Source of the DNA: Desulfobacteraceae bacterium
GTDB lineage: Bacteria > Desulfobacterota > Desulfobacteria > Desulfobacterales > JAUWMJ01
Length of the DNA stretch: 11,685 bases
Assembly (NCBI GenBank): GCA_030612225.1
Contig: JAUWOH010000064.1
Coordinates: 1-11,685 of the forward strand
Reading direction: 5' to 3'
The stretch's first letter is position 1. Every line of letters begins with the position of its first letter. This document shows, one piece after another, positions 1 through 6,301 of the stretch. The translations under genes and the position numbers were made by a program. The notes beneath the pieces were generated by a model. The model ran no database searches, was not told where the DNA came from, and saw only the letters and a program-made list of their open reading frames with translations.

Positions 1-346
1 CTGGCACCTTCCACTTAATAATGTCTCCAGCTTTATAACCAAGCAATGCAGTGCCAATTGGTGCTAAAATCGAAATTTTGCCTTGGTTGACGTTAGCGTT
101 ATCAGGAAAAACTACCTGGTAAATCATTTCTTCTTGAGTATCTATATTCCGCAGACGAATTTTAGAATTCATCGTAATAATATTATTAGGAATGTCTTGA
201 GATTTAACTACTTTCCCTCTCTCCAATTCACTCTCTAAATCCCTTAAATACTTTTCGTTTTCCTTGCCAAACTCTCTCGCTACCATTATCAATCCTTTCA
301 ACCTCTTCATATCATTATCCGTAATGTAAATTAGTTTTTCTGACAT
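1..346 (-). CDS. rnk: Rnk-like nucleoside diphosphate kinase regulator (GreA/GreB-fold), 3' end cut by window edge
   Basis: The first 115 residues are visible; the C-terminus lies outside the window. I translated this frame by hand from the ATG at 346-344. The short N-terminal helical part (about residues 1-50, with KYLRDLESELERGKVV) is followed by the GreA/GreB C-terminal domain: ITMNSKIRLRNID at about 57-69 and SILAPIGTALLGYKAGD at about 92-108, both typical of the Rnk branch. Rnk proteins are usually about 130-140 residues, so roughly 20 are missing. Known family members bind RNA polymerase near the secondary channel like Gre factors but lack the long acidic-tipped coiled coil needed for transcript cleavage; in Escherichia coli Rnk affects nucleoside diphosphate kinase levels. 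AGGAG at 356-360, nine bases before the ATG, fixes the start. It is separated from citrate synthase by 125 bases with inverted repeats, so it may have its own expression signals. A true GreA is less likely because of the short N-terminal arm. Confidence 0.85.
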   Translation of the reverse strand, partial: MSEKLIYITDNDMKRLKGLIMVAREFGKENEKYLRDLESELERGKVVKSQDIPNNIITMNSKIRLRNIDTQEEMIYQVVFPDNANVNQGKISILAPIGTALLGYKAGDIIKWKVP

Positions 347-399
347 AACCTCATTCTCCTTTTTTACTATTAACAAAAGCTATAACTTCATTATTTTTT

Positions 400-462
400 C
401 TCATCTAACGCAAAGATGAGCGACGGCGGTACACCGTTCGCTCCATCACGAGGCATTGGAGC
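400..462 (-). repeat. Three abutting inverted repeats between citrate synthase and rnk, with an alternative long hairpin
   Basis: Three stem-loops lie end to end: CTCATCT/AGATGAG (400-406 with 414-420, 7 bp, 7-base loop); GCGA..CGG..CCG..TCGC (420-441, one bulge); and GCTCCA/TGGAGC (440-445 with 457-462). The same DNA also forms one longer imperfect hairpin at 415-447 (GATG-AGCGA-CGG pairing with CCG-TCGCT-CATC, 12 pairs with two bulged bases). It competes with both outer stems. In the minus-strand RNA the last stem is followed by AAAAAATAATG, not a U tract, so this is not a standard intrinsic terminator for citrate synthase. It could be a REP-like intergenic repeat or a structured leader of rnk. 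The rest of the 347-471 gap is AT-rich and shows only the rnk ribosome binding site. Confidence 0.55.
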
Positions 463-471
463 TTAATAACC

Positions 472-1617
472 TTAGATTGTACGGTTTTCTATTGAAATAA
501 ATGGACGCCCCATCTCGCCAATATATTTCGAGGTTGGACGGATGAGACGGTTATCACCATACTGCTCCATGATGTGTGCTATCCAACCAGATGAACGTGC
601 CGCAGCGAATACTGTACAGTAATAATCTTCGGGGATACCAAGAGCATTTTGTACAGTTGCCGAGTAGAAGTCGACATTTGGGTAGATATCCTTTGCATTC
701 TTTACTATCTTTTCTATGCGATGCGATATCTCGAAAAGGTGTCTCTTGCCAATGCGTTCACTGAGAAGCTCAGAGTATTTACGGAGATGCCTAGCTCGTG
801 GGTCCTCGACGCGGTAAACGCGATGTCCGAAACCCATAATACGCTTCTTGTTCTCAAGCATGCCCTCAATATATGCCTGGACCATATCCACATTATCTAT
901 CTCGCGCAACATCTTCATCACCTTCTGATTAGCACCACCATGTAGCGGGCCTTTCAATGCTCCAATCCCTCCAACGAGTGCTGAGTGCATGTCGCTCAAA
1001 GTACTTGCAATCACTCTTGCAGTGAACGTACTAGCATTAAATCCGTGATCAGCATGGAGGACCATGATAAGATCTATAACTTTCTGTTCAAGTTCGTCGG
1101 GCGGGGTTCCCCTGAGCATGTAGAGAAAGTTGGCAGCTATGCCAAAGTTTGGATCAGGCGAAAGAAGCGGCTGTCTCTTCCTCACGCGATGGAGATCCGC
1201 TATAATGGTTGGGATCTGTGCAACCAGTCTTATCGCCTTGCGTAAATTCCCAGAAATACCTATGTCTTCAGTATCCGGGTCGTAAATACTCAGCATGCTG
1301 ACTGCCGTACGCAAAATAGACATTGGATGACTATTAGGCGGTGTAAGTTTTATCATTTCTACTACTTGACTCGGTATACGCATTCCGGCAACAAGTTTAG
1401 AACGAAATGTAGATAGCTCGTCTTTAGTAGGGAAACGTGCATTCCAGAGCAGAAAAACGACTTCCTCATAACTTGCTTTTTCGGCAATGTCGTGTATGTT
1501 GTAACCCTGGTAAAAGAGTTGACCATTGACACCGTCAACATAAGAAATACGTGTCTCTGCAGCAGCTACGTCTTCGAGACCCCGAACAACCACCTTTTCT
1601 TGTTTCACTTCGTTCAT
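472..1617 (-). CDS. gltA: Citrate synthase (dimeric, Gram-positive/archaeal-like type)
   Basis: Condenses acetyl-CoA and oxaloacetate to citrate, the entry step of the TCA cycle, in the cytosol. The 381 residues match the compact dimeric class (about 370-380) rather than the longer hexameric enzymes of many Gram-negative bacteria. The catalytic set is intact: His226 in GPLHGGAN, His265 in GFGHRVY and Asp316 in PNVDFYSATV. Other conserved parts are LHADHGFNAS (about 187-196), DPRAR (272-276), AAARSSGW (338-345) and the C-terminal RLIRPTSKY. A 2-methylcitrate synthase of the same fold cannot be excluded by sequence alone, but no other methylcitrate genes are nearby. The ATG is preceded by AAAGGGAAAAAGG, a modest ribosome binding site. 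It lies 31 bases after the ACP-like reading frame. Arginine codons are mostly CGN (21 of 28, my count), unlike acetate kinase upstream, where AGA/AGG dominate, which suggests a different history or expression level. Confidence 0.96.
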   Translation of the reverse strand: MNEVKQEKVVVRGLEDVAAAETRISYVDGVNGQLFYQGYNIHDIAEKASYEEVVFLLWNARFPTKDELSTFRSKLVAGMRIPSQVVEMIKLTPPNSHPMSILRTAVSMLSIYDPDTEDIGISGNLRKAIRLVAQIPTIIADLHRVRKRQPLLSPDPNFGIAANFLYMLRGTPPDELEQKVIDLIMVLHADHGFNASTFTARVIASTLSDMHSALVGGIGALKGPLHGGANQKVMKMLREIDNVDMVQAYIEGMLENKKRIMGFGHRVYRVEDPRARHLRKYSELLSERIGKRHLFEISHRIEKIVKNAKDIYPNVDFYSATVQNALGIPEDYYCTVFAAARSSGWIAHIMEQYGDNRLIRPTSKYIGEMGRPFISIENRTI

Positions 1618-1648
1618 AGCCTTTTTCCCTTTACATATATAACATTAA

Positions 1649-1795
1649 TCATAAAACAGTTACTTCTGCTTTAATGTCACTATAGCTCAAATTGCTTAAA
1701 ACCTCAATAAAGCGCTCTTCATCCTTTACATCACTGATATCAATATTCAACTGTTTTGCGATAACCTGCCTTACTCTTTCTTCTGTACTCGCCAT
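1649..1795 (-). CDS. Small acyl-carrier-protein-like protein, truncated (48 aa), possibly a remnant
   Basis: I read this frame by hand. Its first 33 residues (MASTEERVRQVIAKQLNID, then ISDVKDEERFIEVL) resemble helix I and the first loop of acyl carrier proteins: ERV--II--QL at the start, a V before the loop, and F-E-L at its end. A normal ACP then has the DSL motif whose serine carries phosphopantetheine, followed by about 40 more residues. Here the protein ends after a further 15 residues (to residue 48) with no DSL, and neither other forward frame restores one. AAGG at 1805-1808 lies nine bases before the ATG and overlaps the stop codon of the GlmU-like gene, so translation looks coupled. 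It may be a decayed ACP gene whose 3' part was lost, or a small protein with a new role; it cannot act as an acyl carrier as it stands. Some shortened ACP-like proteins are annotated beside sugar-modification genes, but no function is claimed. Confidence 0.55.
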   Translation of the reverse strand: MASTEERVRQVIAKQLNIDISDVKDEERFIEVLSNLSYSDIKAEVTVL

Positions 1796-1804
1796 CGTCT
1801 TTCG

Positions 1805-1808
1805 CCTT
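1805..1808 (-). promoter_or_regulatory. Ribosome binding site of the ACP-like gene, overlapping the upstream stop
   Basis: AAGG on the minus strand shares two bases with the TAA stop (1807-1809) of the GlmU-like gene and sits nine bases before the ATG of the small gene. This supports the choice of start and suggests translational coupling. The match is short, so confidence is moderate. Confidence 0.45.
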
Positions 1809-3072
1809 AATTGTTTTCTGTTCTTGCTTTTTCAACTATTGTATTTCTTTCATCCTGAGTGGCTTTCTCAAGATACCTTAAAAGCTCAATGTCTTCTTTT
1901 GTCAGTTCCTTATTACGTCTACCCATGGATATTTTTAAAGTTTTGAGCACTGTCTCTAATCCGTATCCTTTGGCAATCTTTCCTTTATAATACCATGCAA
2001 AAGAAGGAATGTATTTAGGGAGCAGCCAGCCGGTTGTAACAAGCATACATAAAACGCCAATAGATGTTCCTGTGTTTAGCAATGTACCTATGCTTGTTCT
2101 GGTGTAGTCTCCGATAAAACAACCAACCTTAGTATAATTCGTATCAAAAAGTTGGCCTTTTATATGAACCCGTACCAAGCCGTAGTCGTTTCTTAGGTCG
2201 CTGTTCGTTGTTTGTGCGCCAAGATTAACCCATTCTCCAACATACGCATGACCAAGAAACCCATCATGATATTTGTTGCTGTAGCCATGAATTATGCTCT
2301 CTTCAACCTCTCCCCCAACTCTGCAAACAGGACCTATTGAAGAGCCTTCTCTTAGCTTTGTTCCAAAAAGTATTGAGCCCTTTCCTATTGAACACGGTCC
2401 TTCAATTCTTGTAAAAGGGGTTACTGTAACATCTTCATCTATTATTACAGGGCCTCCTGCAGTTTCTATTACAGTATGTGGCTGAATCTCTGTGCCTTTA
2501 CCAATATGCACTTTATTCCTATCTCCATAAATAATCGCTCCTTCTGCCATGCTGCCAAATATACCCTTTTTAGGAAGTTTGTTAAAATCATCCCCAATAG
2601 CCTTGCCATTATTATGAATCACTTCCCATAAATAGTTAAGCAAAGTAACAGACACTTCTTTTTTGGGCAGAATTTGTTTTATGTTCTTCAAAACAGCTTC
2701 AAATGAATCTGCCATACATTTATCTAAAGTCTGTTTCTTCACTCTTGCGTAGACAAGTGTATTATCCATAACCCCTATCTCTTCGTCTCCCTCAGCCTGA
2801 ATATCTGTATCCATAAAAAGAGTACGGCCATTAATTATTAGCATGTCATCATTTAGCGCAGATAGGTCATTTACAGACTTCCCTTCAACTCTTTTTCTGA
2901 ATGTCGGCGCGATCCAATCCCTGAGGAAGAAACAAGTTTCCATATCAGGAAAAGCTCTCAGTATTTTCTCATACAAAAGAGTGTGACCGCATCTTAAGTC
3001 AAAAATTGGCCTTGTTAATGTAATCGGATAGAAATTCTCAAATGTGTTGTCTTCAAAAATACAAAGTTTCAT
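1807..3072 (-). CDS. GlmU-like bifunctional sugar nucleotidyltransferase / left-handed beta-helix acyltransferase (alternative GlmU family)
   Basis: Probably makes or processes UDP-N-acetylglucosamine-type nucleotide sugars for the cell envelope. The 421 residues fit the alternative GlmU-like family (TIGR03991-type putative sugar nucleotidyltransferases), not canonical GlmU, which opens with a longer GxGTRM pyrophosphorylase motif. The N-terminus has the family signature IFEDN--NFYPITLTRP-FDLRCG (about 5-29). NYLWEVI lies at 146-152. From about 175 to 345 there is a hexapeptide-repeat left-handed beta helix (repeats such as VHIGKGTEI and VIIDEDVTV), including HGYSNKYHDGFLGHAYVGEW and NLGAQTTNSDLRNDYG (about 262-298), where acetyl-CoA and sugar phosphate bind in related proteins. 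The C-terminal 50 residues are charged and helical. AAGGAG lies nine bases before the ATG. Acetate kinase ends 39 bases upstream. The exact sugar specificity is not shown by the sequence. Confidence 0.85.
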   Translation of the reverse strand: MKLCIFEDNTFENFYPITLTRPIFDLRCGHTLLYEKILRAFPDMETCFFLRDWIAPTFRKRVEGKSVNDLSALNDDMLIINGRTLFMDTDIQAEGDEEIGVMDNTLVYARVKKQTLDKCMADSFEAVLKNIKQILPKKEVSVTLLNYLWEVIHNNGKAIGDDFNKLPKKGIFGSMAEGAIIYGDRNKVHIGKGTEIQPHTVIETAGGPVIIDEDVTVTPFTRIEGPCSIGKGSILFGTKLREGSSIGPVCRVGGEVEESIIHGYSNKYHDGFLGHAYVGEWVNLGAQTTNSDLRNDYGLVRVHIKGQLFDTNYTKVGCFIGDYTRTSIGTLLNTGTSIGVLCMLVTTGWLLPKYIPSFAWYYKGKIAKGYGLETVLKTLKISMGRRNKELTKEDIELLRYLEKATQDERNTIVEKARTENN

Positions 3073-3111
3073 ATTGCTAATCTCCTTGTTTATTATTAAT
3101 GGGCATTGCCC

Positions 3112-4305
3112 CTAACTTGCTATTTTTATGCTGTCTCTCGCAATCATAAGTTCTTCATTAGTAGGTATAACAAGAAGTTTGATTCTAGAAGACTCTTTAC
3201 TAATAACTGCTTCCTGTTCAAAGCAGTTGTTGTTTTTGGACTCATCAAGTTCAATTCCAAGATATTCAAGACCCTGACATATGTTTTTTCTAACAGGTTT
3301 CGCTTTATCGCCAATGCCTCCTGTAAGCACTATGGCATCTACTCCGTTAAGAACAGCTGTATATGCGCCAATATATTTTTTTATCCTGTATGCAAACATG
3401 TCAAGCGCAAGGCGCGCTTTTTTATTGCCTTTATCCGCGCTTTCCAATAGTGTTCGCACATCATTGCTGAGCCCTGACACACCAAGAAGCCCGCTCTTCT
3501 TATTTAGCAGCTTATCCATCTCTTTAAGCCCTACATTTTCTTTTTCTGCAAGGAAAAAGAGAATAGCTGCATCTATATCTCCACAGCGCGTTCCCATAAT
3601 AAGACCTTCAAGAGGTGTGAGTCCCATGCTTGTATCAACTGATTGACCATTCTTTATTGCTGCCATACTGCATCCGTTCCCCAGGTGGCAGGTTATCAGG
3701 TTTACTTTGTCAACAGGTTTATTGAGCAACTCTGAAGCCCTGATAGCCACATATCTGTGAGAGGTGCCGTGAAATCCATATCTTCTAATACCGTATTTTT
3801 CGTACCAGTAGTATGGAAGCGCGTACATATAGGCAACCTGAGGTATTGTGTTATGGAATGAAGTATCAAACACAGCTATATGTTGGCTATTTGGAAAATG
3901 ATTCATTGCTTCTCTTATGCCTACAAGATTAGGCGGATTATGAAGAGGAGCAAGGGAAGAATATCTTTCTATTATTTTAATGGCTTTTTCATCTATTAAA
4001 GCGGATTCATAGAACCTTTCTCCACCATGAACAACTCTGTGTCCAACTGCCTTAATCTCATCGATGCTCGCCAGAACATCTGTCTTGGCATCAAGCAGAT
4101 GTTTGGTAAACAGAGCAAATGCTTCTTTATGGTCTTTGATTTTTTGACTAAGCTTAATATTATTTTTTTCTGACTTTTGGGTAAAAATCGATATCCCTTC
4201 TCCGATCTTCTCAACAAGTCCTCTAACAAGTTCCTGTTCATTACTCATATCAAAAAGACTGTATTTTATTGAAGAACTTCCACAATTAACGACCAATACC
4301 TTCAT
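3112..4305 (-). CDS. ackA: Acetate kinase
   Basis: Interconverts acetyl phosphate + ADP and acetate + ATP in the cytosol; with phosphotransacetylase it yields ATP during fermentation. The 397 residues are the normal length. All known active-site residues are present at positions close or identical to the Methanosarcina thermophila enzyme: Asn7 in VVNCGSSSIKYSLF, Arg90 in GHRVVHGGERF, Asp147 in FDTSFHNTIP, His179 in GFHGTSH, Arg240 in MGTRCGDID, Asp282 and Arg284 in SNDVR, and Glu384 in PTNEEL. The nucleotide-binding loop reads GGIGDK (329-334) where most members have GGIGEN, a mild change. No phosphotransacetylase gene is visible in the window. The gene starts 11 bases after the amidohydrolase stop, with its ribosome binding site overlapping that stop, so the two are very probably co-translated. 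Propionate or butyrate kinase activity is possible but less likely given the fit. Confidence 0.96.
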   Translation of the reverse strand: MKVLVVNCGSSSIKYSLFDMSNEQELVRGLVEKIGEGISIFTQKSEKNNIKLSQKIKDHKEAFALFTKHLLDAKTDVLASIDEIKAVGHRVVHGGERFYESALIDEKAIKIIERYSSLAPLHNPPNLVGIREAMNHFPNSQHIAVFDTSFHNTIPQVAYMYALPYYWYEKYGIRRYGFHGTSHRYVAIRASELLNKPVDKVNLITCHLGNGCSMAAIKNGQSVDTSMGLTPLEGLIMGTRCGDIDAAILFFLAEKENVGLKEMDKLLNKKSGLLGVSGLSNDVRTLLESADKGNKKARLALDMFAYRIKKYIGAYTAVLNGVDAIVLTGGIGDKAKPVRKNICQGLEYLGIELDESKNNNCFEQEAVISKESSRIKLLVIPTNEELMIARDSIKIAS

Positions 4306-4311
4306 CTGTTT

Positions 4312-4318
4312 CTCCTTT
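4312..4318 (-). promoter_or_regulatory. Ribosome binding site of ackA overlapping the amidohydrolase stop
   Basis: AAAGGAG on the minus strand overlaps the TAA stop at 4317-4319. Its AGGAG core ends six bases before the ackA ATG. It fixes the ackA start and indicates that ackA and the amidohydrolase are translated from the same message. Confidence 0.75.
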
Positions 4319-5108
4319 ATGAAATTCCAAGTATCTTTTTTGCGGTTCCACTTAATATTTTTCTCTTATCTTCTCCCCTTATCTTTAATTTTTTAATTAC
4401 TTCAATAGCAAACCTTATCTGCAATTCACCCTGAAGAGGCACGTCGGTTCCAAAAACTATTTTATCCGCTCCTAAATAATCAACAACCTTTTCCATTGCT
4501 CCTTCATAGACATACATCAAATAATGAGCGGTATCAATATAGAGATTATTCAGGTTGTATTCCAATACTTTTTCCACTCCTTCCATGTTAGGAAAGTAAG
4601 GATAAAGAGGGTTCTGGTAGATACCGGCCAGATGAGCAGAAATAAATGTTGTTTCAGGGTAATCTCTGGCGATTCTGCATATTTTGTCCGCGCTGGAAAA
4701 AGCAGTGCCCGACATACAGGAGGTATGAAAAAGAATCAAAGATGTTTTCTTTACAACTTTATCCATAAACTCCCTGGCTATTTTTGACCCTAGGTCATAG
4801 CCATGGTAATCAGGATGCATTTTTACCCCAACTATTTTCTTTTCATCTTTTATGTATCTTAAATCTTCCAATGAATCAGGGTATAAGGGATTGACAACCG
4901 TATACCCAAGTAGTCTTTTGCTTTTTTTTACTGCCTCCAACACCTCCTTGTTGCCTTCCCTGACATCATACATAATGGAACGGGCCGCGGAAACAACACA
5001 ATAGTCAACCCCTGCCTTTTCGCATATTTCTTCAACCTGCTCAAAACTCTTATTCCAATAGGGACTAAAATTGATGTTGCCGATATGACCGTGAATATCA
5101 ATAATCAT
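4317..5108 (-). CDS. TIM-barrel metal-dependent amidohydrolase (amidohydrolase_2 / COG2159 type)
   Basis: A metal-dependent hydrolase or decarboxylase of the amidohydrolase superfamily; the substrate is unknown. The 263 residues are at the short end of the family (about 260-330). The metal-ligand pattern is complete: DIHGH at 4-8 (His6, His8), KMHP with His98, LFHTS with His128, SAHLAG with His159, and FGTDVP with Asp222 near the end of the barrel. There is no signal peptide, so a cytosolic location is expected. GAGGAG lies eight bases before the ATG, which directly starts the first beta strand, so this start is secure. The gene follows the M24-family gene by 20 bases and leads into acetate kinase, which suggests that its product is processed in the same pathway. 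Members of this family include aminocarboxymuconate decarboxylase-like and lactone or amide hydrolases; nothing here decides among them. Confidence 0.87.
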   Translation of the reverse strand: MIIDIHGHIGNINFSPYWNKSFEQVEEICEKAGVDYCVVSAARSIMYDVREGNKEVLEAVKKSKRLLGYTVVNPLYPDSLEDLRYIKDEKKIVGVKMHPDYHGYDLGSKIAREFMDKVVKKTSLILFHTSCMSGTAFSSADKICRIARDYPETTFISAHLAGIYQNPLYPYFPNMEGVEKVLEYNLNNLYIDTAHYLMYVYEGAMEKVVDYLGADKIVFGTDVPLQGELQIRFAIEVIKKLKIRGEDKRKILSGTAKKILGIS

Positions 5109-5128
5109 CCTGTAGTCTCCTCATTTGG

Positions 5129-6289
5129 TTATAAAAAAACAATCTCGCGTTTAAAGTCGCTAAGTTCCTCTATACCATCCTCAGTTATCCTGATTCCGCT
5201 TTCCCAGCGGGTTCCCATAGTGTCATTGTGCAGGAAACAGTCTACCTGAAATGTCATATTCTTCTTTAGGAAATAATCGGAATTGGACTCTATCCACGGG
5301 GGTTCTCCCTCCATAAGACCGACAGCGTGGCAGGGGCCATACAAAAACCAATCCTGATAACCTTTTTCTTTGAGGAAAGAGATATATTTTTCCGCAACCT
5401 CTTTTGCTCTGACTCCCGCTTTTAATGAATTCCTGACAAATTCGCTGGACTCCAGACCCACCTCAAATAAGTTTTTTATCTCATCTGAAGGAGCGCCGAA
5501 ACAGACGGGTCTGCCGATACTGGAGGCATATCCTCCAACCCTGGCTCCTATATTAAGCTGGATAACCTCTCCCTCTTTCAGTTTTCTGTGTGTCGCCCGG
5601 CTTATGGCCTGATTGCTGTGGTTTCCGGATAAAACATATAGAGGATGACCTTCATATTCAGCGCCATGCGCGTACATCGCCTTTTGAGCAATACCCACCA
5701 CTTCCAGCTCGGTCATTCCCGGTCTCATTTCACTCAACACCGCTTCTATCCCGGCTTTGGCGGCCTTGCAAGCTTGTTTCATCAGCAGTATCTCGTTTCC
5801 GCTCTTTATCATCCGCGATTCGAGAAGAATATCATCGGCTTTAATAATCTCTCCTTTGCCCATCGCCTTTTTTATCCCGTCATAAACAGGAACAGGAGTA
5901 ATGGAATAGCCGACAATTCCTAATTTTCTAACACCTCTTCCCTTTGAGACTTCATCAAAAAGTTCTTGAAAAGTAGTTAGTTTCAGTCCTGGGTAATCCG
6001 GCTCGGAGGATTCTCTATATTCTAAAATCTTTCTGATTTTTTTAATCTTACTTCTTTCTTCAGCATAGGTCAGACTTTCCGGACCGATAATAAGTATTGG
6101 CTCTCCTTCTTTCGGGATTATGACCCCGGCAGTTTCAAAAGCCGGCCAATAGTCGGAAAGATAACGGATATTGGCCGGTTCGGCTTCGTTGCCAAAGGTG
6201 ATTAAAGCATCCAGCCCCTTCTTCGCCATTTCTTTCTGTATCTTTGTGATTCGTTGCTCAAATTCTTGTTTTGGAATTTCCGTTATCAT
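5129..6289 (-). CDS. M24-family 'pita-bread' protein (Xaa-Pro peptidase/creatinase-like) with altered metal site
   Basis: The 386 residues show the two-part layout of Xaa-Pro dipeptidase and creatinase: an N-terminal creatinase-type domain (about 8-160) and a pita-bread catalytic domain (about 165-386, from IKSGNEILLMKQAC). In active M24 metallopeptidases five residues bind two metals: Asp, Asp, His, Glu, Glu. Here the aligned positions are Asn246 (IQLNIGAR), Ser257 (GYASSIGR), His321 (GPCHAVGL), Asp350 (FQVDCF) and Glu363 (TRWESG). Three of five are therefore changed, including both early aspartates. Creatinase, a metal-free member that hydrolyses a guanidino C-N bond, also has Asn in the first position. 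A non-peptidase C-N hydrolase is thus plausible; true dipeptidase activity is doubtful. GGAG at 6297-6300 lies seven bases before the ATG. The gene starts 12 bases after the glycosidase-like gene. No signal peptide is seen. Confidence 0.83.
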   Translation of the reverse strand: MITEIPKQEFEQRITKIQKEMAKKGLDALITFGNEAEPANIRYLSDYWPAFETAGVIIPKEGEPILIIGPESLTYAEERSKIKKIRKILEYRESSEPDYPGLKLTTFQELFDEVSKGRGVRKLGIVGYSITPVPVYDGIKKAMGKGEIIKADDILLESRMIKSGNEILLMKQACKAAKAGIEAVLSEMRPGMTELEVVGIAQKAMYAHGAEYEGHPLYVLSGNHSNQAISRATHRKLKEGEVIQLNIGARVGGYASSIGRPVCFGAPSDEIKNLFEVGLESSEFVRNSLKAGVRAKEVAEKYISFLKEKGYQDWFLYGPCHAVGLMEGEPPWIESNSDYFLKKNMTFQVDCFLHNDTMGTRWESGIRITEDGIEELSDFKREIVFL

Positions 6290-6301
6290 AGCAATTCTCC
6301 G

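Noticed and set aside
400..420. Intrinsic terminator for citrate synthase
   Set aside because: The hairpin is followed on the coding strand by A residues; the T run lies on the plus strand before the hairpin, and no plus-strand gene ends there.
347..471. tRNA or known small RNA gene in the gap before rnk
   Set aside because: The stems do not fit a tRNA cloverleaf (no acceptor stem, no T-loop GGTTCRA sequence), and I recognise no known RNA family.
1636..1664. Sigma-70 promoter directly before citrate synthase (TG-T-TATATA)
   Set aside because: There is an extended -10-like match, but the -35 region (AGTAAC) is poor and the leader would be only about a dozen bases; AT-rich chance similarity is likely.
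3100..3112. GGGC-AAT-GCCC hairpin between acetate kinase and the GlmU-like gene as a terminator
   Set aside because: The stem is only four pairs and no U tract follows on the coding strand.
3106..3646. Plus-strand open frames opposite acetate kinase
   Set aside because: They are low-complexity shadow frames opposite a fully intact, well-recognised gene.
5129..6289. Ordinary Xaa-Pro dipeptidase (pepQ) name
   Set aside because: The two conserved aspartates and one glutamate of the metal site are replaced, so a peptidase name would overstate the evidence.
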